Below, piece by piece: positions 40,475-49,935 of a stretch of 64,000 bases of DNA; position 1 is the stretch's first letter, and each line of letters starts with the position of its first letter. The position numbers were made by a program, and so were the translations under genes. The notes under the pieces are model-generated. The model was not told the origin of the DNA. It saw only the letters and a list, made by a program, of their open reading frames with translations, and searched no databases. The stretch lies in contig NZ_RCZB01000001.1 of NCBI RefSeq assembly GCF_006438785.1, positions 186,001-250,000 on the forward strand, given 5' to 3'. This stretch comes from Rhodanobacter glycinis (GTDB lineage: Bacteria > Pseudomonadota > Gammaproteobacteria > Xanthomonadales > Rhodanobacteraceae).

Positions 40475-43400
40475 ATGACTTTCGAGTTCCTCCGTTTCGA
40501 ACTGCGCGGGCAGCTGCGTTCGCCGCTGCTGTGGCTGCTGGCCGCGTTGTTCGGTGCGCTGGCGCTCGGCGCCGGTTCCACCGATGCGATGCAGATGGCG
40601 GGTGGCGTCGGCAATGTGCTGCGCAATGCGCCCACGGTGACCGCGACGCTGCTGGTGTTCTTCACCTTGCCCGGCATGCTGGTGATCACTGCCTTCATCG
40701 CCAGTGCGTTGCTGCGCGATTTCGAGCAGGGCACGGCCGAGCTGATCTTCTCCAGCCCGGTGCGCAAGCGTGATTACCTGGCGGGCCGACTGGGTGCGGC
40801 GCTGCTGGCGAGCCTCGGTGTCTACCTGGTCGCTGCGCTGGGGTTGTTTGCCGCGCCGTTCATGCCGTGGGTCGAGGCGCAGCTGTTCGGGCCGGTGTCG
40901 CTGGCGCCGTACCTGTGGTCGTTCGCGGTGATGGTGCTGCCGAACCTGCTGGTCACCGGCGCACTGCTGGCCTTGCTGGCTGCACTTACGCGCAGCGTGT
41001 TGTGGGTCTACATCGGGGTGCTCGGTTTGCTGGTGATGTACGGGGTCAGCGCGATGTTGCTCCGGGACGTCGAAAACGCCGGCATCGCCACGCTGATCGA
41101 ACCGCTGGGCATCCGCGCATTGTCGCGCGCGCTGCGTTACTGGTCGTCAGCGGAACGCAACACGGAGCTCCCCGCGGTTGCCGGCTACCTGCTGGCGAAC
41201 CGCGCACTGTGGCTGACCGGTGCGCTGGTGCTGCTGGTCGCGACTTTCGCACTGTTCAGGACCGAACGCAGCGGCACCTCACGTCGTCGCTGGGGACGCA
41301 ACACGTCAGTCGTCGCGACGAATGGAACGCGTCGTTCTCACCCCGCATCGGCAACCGTCATACGCGTGACGCCGACATTCACCGCAGCCACCCCATGGCG
41401 GCAGTTCGTGCAGCAGGTCCGCTTCGACACGCTGGGTGTGTTCAACAGCGTGACGTTCCTGCTGATGCTGGTTGCCGGACTGGCGAGCTTCGTTCCCGCC
41501 GCGTTGATGCGCGAGAGCATGTACGGCACCGGCATCCATCCGCTCACCTCGCAGATGCTGTCGGCGCTGGAGAACAGCTACAGCTTTCTGCTGGTCGTGG
41601 TGGTGCTGTTCCATGCCGGCGAACTGGTGTGGAAGGAGCGCGGCGCGAAGATCAACGAAGTCACCGATGCCATGCCGCTGCCGAACGCGGTGCCGTTGCT
41701 GGCAAAGTTCATCGCGTTGGTGGCGGTGATCGCGAGCTTCCAGGCGGTCGGCGCGCTCGCATCGATGCTGATCCAGCTGGACAAGGGATACACGCGGCTC
41801 GAGCCGACGCTGTATGTGGAACGACTCGCGCTCGACTCGGTGCTCTACGTGCTGATGGGTGGGTTGGCGCTGGTATTTCAGGTGTTCGCGAACAACAAGT
41901 TCGTCGGCTATGCGCTGCTGTTGCTGGTGATGATCGGGCAGGGCATGCTCGGCTCGCTCGACCTCACCAGCAACCTGTACAACTTCGGCAGCTGGGCGAA
42001 CGCGCCGTACTCGGACATGAACGGCTACGGCCACTTCCTGCCGGGGCAGCTGTGGTTCCAGGCGTATTGGGGCTGGTTCCTGGCGGCCTTGATGTCGCTC
42101 GCCTGCGCGTTCTGGGTACGCGGCGTGGCGATCGGCCGCCGTCGGCGCTGGTCGCTCGCCACCCAGCGATTGCGCGGTCGGTCCGGCGCGCTTCTGGCAG
42201 TTGGCGTGATCGGTTTCGCGGCCGTTGGCGGGTTCCTGTTCTGGAACACCAACATTCGCAACACGTTTCTCTCGCCGGAGCAGCAGCTCGACCTGCAGGC
42301 TCGCTACGAGCGCGACTACAAGCGCTACGAGAACCTGCCGCAGCCGAAGATCGTGGCGGCCTCGATCGACGTCGACCTGCATTCGGAAACCCAGTCGATG
42401 CGCGTCGATGGCCGTTATCGCGTGCGCAACAACGGGACACAGCCGATCCGCGACGTGCACATCGACATGGGCGATCAGGATGTTGCACTGACCCGCATGG
42501 ACTTCGGCGGAGCCGAGCTGGTCACCCATGACAAGCCGCTCGGCTACCGCATCTATCGGCTGCAACAACCGCTGCAACCGGGCGCCGAGCGCGAGATCGC
42601 GTTCACGCTCGACTATCACCCGAACGGCATCACCGCCGATCAGGCGCAGACGGCGCTGGTCGCCAACGGCAGTTTCTTCAACAACCGGATGCTTCCGCGC
42701 TTCGGTTACCGGGAACGGATGCAGCTCACCGACCGCAACGAGCGGCGCAAGCGCGGGCTCGGCGAACCCAGCCGCATGCACAAGCTGGAAGATCAGGCCG
42801 CGCGCGCCGGCAGCTATCTCACCGACGATGCCGACTGGCTCGATTTCAGCACCACCATCTGCACCGCGCCGGATCAGATCGCGCTGGCGCCTGGCGTCTT
42901 GCAGAAAACCTTCATCCGCGATGGCCGCCGCTGCTTCAGCTACGCGACGGAGCGACCGATGGAGAATTTCTACGCCTACCTGTCGGCGCGCTGGCTGGTG
43001 AAGAAGGGCGAATACATGAGCGTCTCCGGCCGAAAGGTTCCGATCGAGGTTTACTACGACCCGAAGCATCCGTGGAACGTCGACCGCATGATCCAGGCGG
43101 CGCGGACCGCGCTGGCGTACTACGAGACCAACTTCAGTCCGTATCCGTTCCGACAGCTGCGCATCCTGGAATTTCCCGATTACGCGCGGTTCGCGCAGAG
43201 CTTCGCCGGCACCATCCCGTATTCGGAGTCGCTGGGCTTCATCACCGACCTGCGCGACAGTGACGCGATCGACTACGTGTCCTATGTCACCGCGCATGAA
43301 GTCGCTCATCAGTGGTGGGGGCACCAGGTGATCGGCGCCAACGTGCAGGGCGCGACAGTGCTGTCCGAATCGCTGGCGCAGTACTCCGCGCTGATGGTGA

Positions 43401-44104
43401 TGGAGCATATCTACGGCCGCGACAAGATGCGTCGTTTCCTCCGCTACGAACTGGACGAGTACCTCGCCGGCCGTGGCCGCGAAGCGCTGGACGAAATGCC
43501 GCTGTACCGGGTCGAGAACCAGCCGTACATCCACTACAACAAGGCCTCGCTGGTGTTCTACCGGCTGCGCGAGGAACTGGGCGAGGATGTGCTCAACCGC
43601 GCCTTGCGCAAGTTCGTCGCGGCGAAGGCCTATCAGAGGCCGCCGTATACGACGTCGCTGGAACTGCTCGATTTCATCCGTGCCGAGGCGAAGCCGGAAC
43701 AACAGGCGCTGATCACCGACCTGTTCGAGAAGATCTGCTTCTACGACGATCGCGTCGTCGACGCCACGGCGATGAAGCGCAGCGATGGCAGGTACGACGT
43801 CATCCTCCGGCTGCATGCCGCCAAGCGCTATGCCGACGGCAAAGGCAACGAGACTGCCGGCACGCCGGACGACTGGATGGACATCGGCGTATTCGCGCGG
43901 GGGCCGTCGGGCAAGGAAAGCGGCGAGAAGGTGCTGTACCTGCAGCGCCATCGCATCACCAAGGAGAATCAGAGCATCAACGTGGTCGTCGATCAGGCGC
44001 CGTACGAGGCCGGTATCGATCCGTACAATAAGCTGATCGACCGCGTGCCATCGGATAACCGCATGCGTGTCTCGTTGCAGGGCTCGGGGTCGGGCGATTA
44101 CTGA
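40475..44104 (+). CDS. ABC-2 permease fused to an M1-family aminopeptidase
   Basis: A 1209-aa protein with GGAG before the ATG. The N-terminal half (about 1-590) is a double ABC-2 permease: helices from residue 15 on, LIFSSPVRKRDYLAGRLGAA as coupling region, a second set from about 310, and a last helix at about 575-590. The C-terminal half (about 620-1209) is an M1 metallopeptidase with HEVAHQWWGH (H941, E942, H945) and E965 in VLSESLAQYSALM. The zinc spacing counts to HExxH-x19-E, one longer than the usual x18. No exopeptidase GAMEN motif is apparent. It forms a complex with the ATPase before it. Substrate unknown. Confidence 0.9.
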   Translation: MTFEFLRFELRGQLRSPLLWLLAALFGALALGAGSTDAMQMAGGVGNVLRNAPTVTATLLVFFTLPGMLVITAFIASALLRDFEQGTAELIFSSPVRKRDYLAGRLGAALLASLGVYLVAALGLFAAPFMPWVEAQLFGPVSLAPYLWSFAVMVLPNLLVTGALLALLAALTRSVLWVYIGVLGLLVMYGVSAMLLRDVENAGIATLIEPLGIRALSRALRYWSSAERNTELPAVAGYLLANRALWLTGALVLLVATFALFRTERSGTSRRRWGRNTSVVATNGTRRSHPASATVIRVTPTFTAATPWRQFVQQVRFDTLGVFNSVTFLLMLVAGLASFVPAALMRESMYGTGIHPLTSQMLSALENSYSFLLVVVVLFHAGELVWKERGAKINEVTDAMPLPNAVPLLAKFIALVAVIASFQAVGALASMLIQLDKGYTRLEPTLYVERLALDSVLYVLMGGLALVFQVFANNKFVGYALLLLVMIGQGMLGSLDLTSNLYNFGSWANAPYSDMNGYGHFLPGQLWFQAYWGWFLAALMSLACAFWVRGVAIGRRRRWSLATQRLRGRSGALLAVGVIGFAAVGGFLFWNTNIRNTFLSPEQQLDLQARYERDYKRYENLPQPKIVAASIDVDLHSETQSMRVDGRYRVRNNGTQPIRDVHIDMGDQDVALTRMDFGGAELVTHDKPLGYRIYRLQQPLQPGAEREIAFTLDYHPNGITADQAQTALVANGSFFNNRMLPRFGYRERMQLTDRNERRKRGLGEPSRMHKLEDQAARAGSYLTDDADWLDFSTTICTAPDQIALAPGVLQKTFIRDGRRCFSYATERPMENFYAYLSARWLVKKGEYMSVSGRKVPIEVYYDPKHPWNVDRMIQAARTALAYYETNFSPYPFRQLRILEFPDYARFAQSFAGTIPYSESLGFITDLRDSDAIDYVSYVTAHEVAHQWWGHQVIGANVQGATVLSESLAQYSALMVMEHIYGRDKMRRFLRYELDEYLAGRGREALDEMPLYRVENQPYIHYNKASLVFYRLREELGEDVLNRALRKFVAAKAYQRPPYTTSLELLDFIRAEAKPEQQALITDLFEKICFYDDRVVDATAMKRSDGRYDVILRLHAAKRYADGKGNETAGTPDDWMDIGVFARGPSGKESGEKVLYLQRHRITKENQSINVVVDQAPYEAGIDPYNKLIDRVPSDNRMRVSLQGSGSGDY

Positions 44105-44237
44105 CGGTCACCGTTCGACGCCGGTGTGACGCATTCGACACTGCCACGGCATCTACGAATTTTGGTCATACCCCTGCAAGCATTCGTCGCCTATAAACAC
44201 GCCGGGGGAATCCTTGCCAACGCGTAGGGATCTAGCG

Positions 44238-46961
44238 ATGCAATTGAAAACAATGATCGCCCGCAGCCTCGTGCTTGCGGGTCTGGTGTTCTGTTTGCCG
44301 ACGCTGGCTGCGCCGGTGTTGCCGGATCACCAGGAGTTCGACGCTGCCTTGCAGGTGCCGTTCCGGGCCAGCGCGGAACGCTCCATCGTGATGCACTTCG
44401 AATACCCCGGCGCCACCGCGGGTACGCCGGTGGCGTGGCAGATCGCGCTGCTCGACCACAGCGGAAACGTGCTGCGGGAGTGGAACGGCAACTCCGTGCT
44501 GCATACGCGCACGGCTCGGGCCAGCGTCAGCTGGGATGGTTTCGACAGCCGGCACCATGCGTTGCCGGCGGGTTATTACACCGTGCGCCTGCGCGCGATT
44601 GCGCTGGACGACGACAACGCACGTCGCATCGGCACCGGCATCGCGACGAACGCGCTGGCGTTGGCCACGCGGCTTGCACCGACCCGTATCACCGAGCAGC
44701 GTTACGACATTCAGGTTGGCCAGGTCGCGGCTGCCGCCATGCCTGGCTTCAGTGGACTGCCGCAGCACGGCGGTGCGCATGCCATGTCGGTCGGCGCGAG
44801 CGGACTGCCGTACACGATCTGGTACGGCAACCTGCACAGCCAGACCAACCACAGCGACGGCGGCGGCGACCTCGCCACCTGCCATGGCGAGCAGAGCCCG
44901 CAGAGCAGCGCGTATGGTCCGGCTGACGCCTATCAGTATGCGATGAACCGTGGCCTGGACATGCTGATGACGTCCGAGCACAACCACATGTTCGACGGTT
45001 CCACCGGCACCAATGCGTCGGCCAACCCGGCCACCGCGCACAACCTGTTCGCCTCGGGCCTGCAGGCCGCGGCCACATTCCGGGCCGCGCACCCGAATTT
45101 CCTGTCGATCTACGGTCAGGAATGGGGCGTGATCAGCAACGGCGGCCACATGAACATCTTCAACGCCGATGGCCTGATCGAGTGGGAGAAAAACAGTGCC
45201 GGCCAGCTGATCGGCGATTACGAGATCGCCAAGGGCGACTACGGTTCGCTGTACACGCTGATGAAGAGCAAGGGCTGGATCGGCCAGTTCAACCACCCGG
45301 CGCAGAGCGGCCAGTTCAATGTCGGCGGCACCGACTTCGGCTACGCCGCCGACGGGGATCAGGTGATGGTGCTGGCCGAGGTGCTGAACAGTTCGGCGTT
45401 CTCGGTCAACACCACCGAATCGGAAACCAGCCGGCCCAATTACGAGGCAGCGTTCAACACCATCCTCGAACGCGGCTACCACGTGGCGCCCAGTTCGGAT
45501 CAGGACAACCACTGCGCCAACTGGGGCGCCAGCTTCACCAACCGCACCGGCGTGCTGATTCCGACTGGCGCCGCGTTGAGTCTGGACAGTTTCCTTGATG
45601 CCCTGCGCGCGCGCCGTGTGTTCGCCACCGAGGACAAGACCGCGCAGATCGTGTTGACGGCGAACGGTCACGTGATGGGCGAGCGCTTCAGCAACAGCGG
45701 CCCGCTGACGCTAATCGTCAACTACGCCAGTTCATCCGGCCAGACCGCACAACGCGTGCAACTGTTCGAGGGTGTGCCGGGCAGCAATGGCACCGTGAGC
45801 AGTCCGTCGGAGACCTCGACAACCACGGTTACGCCAACGGCCGGCGACCACTTCTACTACGCCAAGATCACCCAGGCCAACGGCCTGCGGCTGTGGTCGG
45901 CGCCGGTGTGGGTGACCGAGGGCTCCGGTGGCGGTGGTGGCGACACCACGGCGCCCACGGCAACTGCCAGCGAAAGTGGCAGCAGCGGCACCATCACGTT
46001 CAACGCCACGGCGAGCGACAACGTCGGCGTGATCCGGGTGGAGTTCTATGTCGACGGTGCGCTCAAGGCCACCGACAGCAGCTCGCCGTACAGCACTACG
46101 CTGGACTCGACGACGCTGGGCGATGGCACGCATGCGCTGGTCGCCAAGGCGTACGACGCGGCTGGCAACGTGGGCAGCAGTGGTTCGGTCAGCTTCAGCG
46201 TGTCCAACAGCAGCGGTGGTGGCGACACCACGGCGCCCACGGCAACTGCCAGCGAAAGCGGTAGCAGCGGCACCATCACGTTCAATGCCACGGCGAGCGA
46301 CAACGTCGGCGTGACCCGCGTGGAGTTTTATGTCGACGGTGCGCTCAAGGCCACCGACAGCAGCTCGCCGTACAGCGCTATGTTGGATTCGACCACCCTT
46401 GCCGATGGCACGCATGCGCTGGTCGCCAAGGCGTATGACGCAGCCGGCAATATCGGCACCAGCACTTCGGTCGGTTTCAGCGTCTCCAACGGTGGTGGCA
46501 CGACCCAGCCGATTGGCAATGGCGGCTTCGAGAGCGGCTCTACCGACTGGACGCAGACCAGTGGTGTGATCACCAGCGACAGCGGTGAGCCGGCCCATGC
46601 GGGGAGCTGGAAGGCCTGGCTCGATGGTTACGGTGCAACGCATACCGACTACGTGCGTCAGCAGATCAGCATCCCCGCCGGTGCGTCCAGCGCAACCCTG
46701 GACTTCTTCATGCACGTGGACACGGCGGAGCCGAAGACCACCGCCTACGACAATCTGCAAGTGCAGGTGATCACCTCCACCGGCAAGGTCCTCACGCTGG
46801 CCACCTTCTCCAACAAGGATGCGGCCAACGGCTATCAGGAGCATACGATCAGCTTGAACGCCTACAAGGGACAGACTCTGCGGATCAGTTTCAACGGCGT
46901 GGAAGACAGCACCAAGCAGACCTCGTTCGTGATCGACGACGTCAGCGTCAAGGTGCAATGA
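44238..46961 (+). CDS. Secreted CehA/McbA-like PHP-type metallohydrolase with two Ig-like domains and C-terminal binding module
   Basis: A 907-aa protein from the ATG at 44238 (AGGGA upstream, the preceding TTG unsupported). The signal peptide is at about 5-25. A beta domain follows, with FlgD-like phrase HHALPAGYYTVRLRA. The PHP-type metal centre begins NLHSQTNHSDGGGD (about 198-211), continues TSEHNHMFDG and IGQFNHPAQSG, and has DQDNHC later. Two nearly identical 94-residue Ig-like domains follow (about 569-756). A C-terminal jelly-roll of the carbohydrate-binding or proprotein-P type (GNGGFESGSTDWTQTSG) closes it. Predicted as an extracellular phosphoesterase-type enzyme. Specificity is unknown. 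Confidence 0.85.
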   Translation: MQLKTMIARSLVLAGLVFCLPTLAAPVLPDHQEFDAALQVPFRASAERSIVMHFEYPGATAGTPVAWQIALLDHSGNVLREWNGNSVLHTRTARASVSWDGFDSRHHALPAGYYTVRLRAIALDDDNARRIGTGIATNALALATRLAPTRITEQRYDIQVGQVAAAAMPGFSGLPQHGGAHAMSVGASGLPYTIWYGNLHSQTNHSDGGGDLATCHGEQSPQSSAYGPADAYQYAMNRGLDMLMTSEHNHMFDGSTGTNASANPATAHNLFASGLQAAATFRAAHPNFLSIYGQEWGVISNGGHMNIFNADGLIEWEKNSAGQLIGDYEIAKGDYGSLYTLMKSKGWIGQFNHPAQSGQFNVGGTDFGYAADGDQVMVLAEVLNSSAFSVNTTESETSRPNYEAAFNTILERGYHVAPSSDQDNHCANWGASFTNRTGVLIPTGAALSLDSFLDALRARRVFATEDKTAQIVLTANGHVMGERFSNSGPLTLIVNYASSSGQTAQRVQLFEGVPGSNGTVSSPSETSTTTVTPTAGDHFYYAKITQANGLRLWSAPVWVTEGSGGGGGDTTAPTATASESGSSGTITFNATASDNVGVIRVEFYVDGALKATDSSSPYSTTLDSTTLGDGTHALVAKAYDAAGNVGSSGSVSFSVSNSSGGGDTTAPTATASESGSSGTITFNATASDNVGVTRVEFYVDGALKATDSSSPYSAMLDSTTLADGTHALVAKAYDAAGNIGTSTSVGFSVSNGGGTTQPIGNGGFESGSTDWTQTSGVITSDSGEPAHAGSWKAWLDGYGATHTDYVRQQISIPAGASSATLDFFMHVDTAEPKTTAYDNLQVQVITSTGKVLTLATFSNKDAANGYQEHTISLNAYKGQTLRISFNGVEDSTKQTSFVIDDVSVKVQ
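45942..46505 (+). repeat. Tandem duplication of a 282-bp Ig-domain coding unit
   Basis: GACACCACGGCGCCCACGGC begins both units (45942 and 46224). The two 282-bp units differ at only a small number of positions, giving 94-residue domains such as FYVDGALKATDSSSPYS in both. The high nucleotide similarity indicates a recent duplication or conversion inside the gene. Confidence 0.9.
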
Positions 46962-46968
46962 GCCGGCG

Positions 46969-46996
46969 GACGGGAGGCGCACAGGCGCCTCCCGTC
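46969..46996 (+). terminator. Hairpin after metallohydrolase gene
   Basis: GACGGGAGGCGC and GCGCCTCCCGTC form a perfect 12-bp stem with the 4-base loop ACAG, eight bases after the stop codon. No T-run follows. Confidence 0.65.
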
Positions 46997-47082
46997 ATGC
47001 GATGCCGCATGGCGGGTAGTGCGGCCGGCCTCGACGGGCAACGGGCTACACTGCGTGGATTACCCAACGCAAGGAACTGTTC

Positions 47083-47592
47083 GTGACCGATGCCATGTAC
47101 ACCAGCTCCATTCCCGTTTTCAGGCAGATGCTCGGTGGCCTCGCCGCGATCCTGGCCAAGGCCGAGGCGCATGCAACCGAAAAGAACATCGAGCCGGCAG
47201 CATTGATCCAGGCGCGGCTGTTTCCGGACATGTTCCCGCTGGCGAGGCAGGTGCAGATTGCCTGCGATTTCGCGCGGGGCGTGTCGGCGCGGCTGGCTGG
47301 CGCCGAGGTGCCGAAGTTCGACGACGACGAGCAGACCTTCGCGCAGCTGCGCGACCTGATAGCCCGCACGATCGCGTTCATCGACGGCTTTGCACCGGCA
47401 CGGTTCGAAGGTGGCGCGCAGCGCGAGATCGTGATCCGGCCGGGCACGCCAAAGGAACGCCATTTCACCGGCCAGGCGTATCTGCTCAGTTACGGGTTGC
47501 CGCAGTTCTTCTTCCACGTCACCACGGCTTATGCACTGTTGCGGCACAACGGTGTCGAGATCGGCAAGCGCGACTACATGGGCCAGTACTGA
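47083..47592 (+). CDS. DUF1993 protein
   Basis: A 169-aa protein with a GTG start seven bases after AAGGAA. The DUF1993 pattern is complete: SSIPVFRQMLGGLAAILAKAE, ARLFPDMFPLARQVQIACDF, LRDLIARTIAFIDG and GLPQFFFHVTTAYALLRHNG, then a closing GKRDYMG. The domain is a helical bundle related to DinB and is usually cytosolic. The biochemical role is not known. Confidence 0.92.
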   Translation: MTDAMYTSSIPVFRQMLGGLAAILAKAEAHATEKNIEPAALIQARLFPDMFPLARQVQIACDFARGVSARLAGAEVPKFDDDEQTFAQLRDLIARTIAFIDGFAPARFEGGAQREIVIRPGTPKERHFTGQAYLLSYGLPQFFFHVTTAYALLRHNGVEIGKRDYMGQY

Positions 47593-47651
47593 GCCGGGTG
47601 AAGCGTGGCGTGAGTGACGATTCGGGTTGGCACAGGCGGGGAGCCGCCAAC

Positions 47652-48707
47652 TCAGATGCGCTTCGGCTCGACCGGAAACTGCCGCCGAAGATCCTGCTGG
47701 CAGCGCGCCAGCAAGGACGGCGCCAGGATATCCGGCCAGCTGTGACTGAGGTCGAGATCGGCCGCGAGTCGGTCGTGCTCGCCCAGCAATTGGGCGATGG
47801 CCAAGGTGTCGGCGACTGCGAGCGTCCTGCCCAAGGCAGAGCCCGCCGGGGTTGCCGGGTTCTGGCATTCGGTCATCGCCTCGATCACCCGCGCCGGCAA
47901 CTCCCAATGCTGGCTGGCCTGCAGCGACAGCCGGGCGGCGAGTTGCGAGCAGGCGCTGAGGAAACCGGAGGAAAGTGGCGCGGCTTCCGTTTCGGCATCG
48001 GCGGGCATCAGCTGATCCAGCAGGCGCACCACGGCGCCGGTGCCGGTATGGCAAATGATTCCCGCCAGATAGGCCTCGAACGCGTCGCAGCCGCTGCTGC
48101 GGCCCAGCCAGGCGCAGGCATGCGCGCAGCGTTCGGCGTGATCCCACAGGCGCTCGCCCGCGGCATGTCCCAGCGCGCCCGCGTTGGCCTGCAGGATCGG
48201 TTTCATCACATGCTGGGTGAGTACCCGGCGCAGTCCGTCCTGACCAAGCAACACCACCGCCTGCTGCAAGCTGGTGATCGGCTGTGCCGAGCGGTAGAAG
48301 ACGCTGCTGGTGACCCGCATGACCTCGCCGACCATCAGCGGATCGCGGCCCACCAGCTTGGCCAGCTCGGCGCCGGCGGCATTGTCGTTCTTCAGGGTGC
48401 GCAGCAGCTGCGGCAACACGGTCGGCAAACGCGGCAGGCTGCGCATGTCGAAGCGCGTACTGAGCAGCTCCAGCCGCTTCAGCGTGGCCAGCTCGGCAGC
48501 ACTCGGTTCGCTGCTTTCCGCCGCGGGCAGGCCAAGCACGAAGCGGTGAAAGCGATCGCCGATCTCGATCAGCGACAGCACCGGCGGCGCGGAGTCGGAA
48601 TCCGGTGCCGGGACGCGCGCACCCGGCCGCGTGGCAACGAGGGGGCGTGCGCGGCTGATCGTTGCCTTGCGATTGCTGAAAAGGCGCCGCCACATGTTCA
48701 CCACCAT
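47652..48707 (-). CDS. HDOD-domain signalling protein
   Basis: A 351-aa protein (AAAGGA before the ATG). The HDOD domain covers about 85-280: LPRLPTVLPQLLRTLKND, LAKLVGRDPLMVGEVMRVTS, ITSLQQAVVLLGQDGLRRVL and AHACAWLGR, with GIICHTGTGAVVRLLDQ. The catalytic HD pair of true phosphohydrolases is absent, as expected for HDOD. Such proteins are regulatory, often linked to cyclic di-GMP or motility. An N-terminal basic stretch (1-45) is probably disordered. Confidence 0.85.
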   Translation of the reverse strand: MVVNMWRRLFSNRKATISRARPLVATRPGARVPAPDSDSAPPVLSLIEIGDRFHRFVLGLPAAESSEPSAAELATLKRLELLSTRFDMRSLPRLPTVLPQLLRTLKNDNAAGAELAKLVGRDPLMVGEVMRVTSSVFYRSAQPITSLQQAVVLLGQDGLRRVLTQHVMKPILQANAGALGHAAGERLWDHAERCAHACAWLGRSSGCDAFEAYLAGIICHTGTGAVVRLLDQLMPADAETEAAPLSSGFLSACSQLAARLSLQASQHWELPARVIEAMTECQNPATPAGSALGRTLAVADTLAIAQLLGEHDRLAADLDLSHSWPDILAPSLLARCQQDLRRQFPVEPKRI

Positions 48708-48889
48708 ACGGTGTCCTTTCTTGCTGCGCGCCGATTCCGCCCGTTCGACTCTCTACATCGGCCGCGAGTGGCAGAAATTGAGCCGTCCGCAATGGCTGCG
48801 AGCGGCTCCGTTGATATCCGGTTGACTGCCGTGGACAAGCAGGGTGCAGCGACAGGCGGCATCCCGCTGGATCGGGCGCGGAAAGCCGA

Positions 48890-48991
48890 CTACTTGTTCT
48901 TCTTTTTTTCCTGCTTGGCGGCCTTCTTTTCCTTCATCGTCTTGGCCGGCTTTTTCTTTTCGCTCTTCTTTGAATCAAGACCCTTGCTCAT
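48890..48991 (-). CDS. Very small Lys-rich protein (33 aa)
   Basis: Minus-strand ATG at 48991 with GGAGAG upstream and TAG at 48890-48892. The peptide begins MSKGLDSKKSEKKKPAKTMK and is about half lysine with a few Glu/Ala, no hydrophobic core and no signal. Similar MSKGxDxKK...KKPAKT peptides occur in many proteobacteria as hypothetical proteins, possibly nucleic-acid or ribosome associated. That is recollection, not a search. The ribosome site and intact frame support it as a gene despite its size. Confidence 0.7.
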   Translation of the reverse strand: MSKGLDSKKSEKKKPAKTMKEKKAAKQEKKKNK

Positions 48992-49097
48992 GCTGCTCTC
49001 CGTGAATGTGGGTAGATGACTGCGACATGTGACGCACAGGCAAGTCTAAGCTGTTCCGATGGCGGTTGGGCGGAATCGGTCGATGAACGAAATATCC

Positions 49098-49820
49098 TCA
49101 GATGCGTTCGCCGGGAGCCAGGTAACGCCATTGTCCCGGCGGAAGTTTAGCCAGCGGAATGCGGCCCACGCGCAGGCGCTTCATCACCAGCACCTTGAGG
49201 CCGACCGCATGGCACATCGGTTCGATCTGGGTCGGCTGCAGGACCTTGAACGCGAAGCGCAGCCGCTGTTCGCTCTGCCAGCTGACCTTGATCGGCGGCA
49301 TCGCGTAGTTGTTGAAGCGCAGGCCATGGTTGAGCAGGGCCAGTCCGTTCGGGATCAGCGTGCCCTCGACATCGACGACGAATTCCTGCTCGATCCGCTC
49401 GATGTCCTCGGTCAGCTTGCGCGTGACGCGCCAATCCTGGGTGAAGATCAGCAGGCCGCTGGCGCTGGTCGGCATCGATAACGGTATGGTCAGCCGCTGC
49501 AGGTGCCGCTTCAGCGGGCGCACGCCGGAGGCATCGTCGGGTGATCGCGTTTCCGGCGTGACCAGTGCGCTGGCCGGGTTCGGGCCGTTGCCGGCGTCAT
49601 AGCCGACCGGCTTGTGCAGTACCAGGGTGGCCGGTTCGGTGGCAATCAGTTTGGCGCCGGGATCGAGCTCGACAGTTTGCGTGTCGACCATGAACTGCGG
49701 CTCTTCCACCACGATGCCGTCGACGCGCACCCAGCCGCCCTCGATGTACTGCTCGGCCTCGCGCCGCGAGCACTGGGTCAGCGCGACGACACGTTTGGCG
49801 AGGCGAACCGGTTCTGTCAT
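49098..49820 (-). CDS. RsuA/RluF-like S4-domain protein, catalytic Asp apparently missing
   Basis: A 240-aa protein. The S4 RNA-binding domain is at about 4-50 (RLAKRVVALTQCSRREAEQY, GGWVRVDGIVV). The pseudouridine-synthase domain starts with LVLHKPVGYDAG. Where family members have GRLDxxTxGL, this one reads PLSMPTSASGL (113-123), with P117 at the catalytic Asp position and A120 at the Thr. The rest (TQDWRVTRKLTEDIERIEQEFVVDVEG, a C-terminal KVLVMKRLRVGRI) is well conserved. It may bind RNA without isomerising uridine, or use a different residue. Compare the intact paralogue at 61849-62556. Confidence 0.83.
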   Translation of the reverse strand: MTEPVRLAKRVVALTQCSRREAEQYIEGGWVRVDGIVVEEPQFMVDTQTVELDPGAKLIATEPATLVLHKPVGYDAGNGPNPASALVTPETRSPDDASGVRPLKRHLQRLTIPLSMPTSASGLLIFTQDWRVTRKLTEDIERIEQEFVVDVEGTLIPNGLALLNHGLRFNNYAMPPIKVSWQSEQRLRFAFKVLQPTQIEPMCHAVGLKVLVMKRLRVGRIPLAKLPPGQWRYLAPGERI

Positions 49821-49935
49821 CGGGATGCCGTGAAGTGAGAAGCGGCCATTGTATGCGCCACCGGCCGGTGGGAACCGGTGGCAATCGGCGCGACAGCCCC
49901 CAGATCAGTGGCTTCCGTTATGGCGAGAGTGCGAC

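Noticed and set aside
41306..43951. 881-codon minus-strand open frame
   Set aside because: Shadow of the permease-peptidase fusion, composed of His/Arg/Gln-rich sequence without domains.
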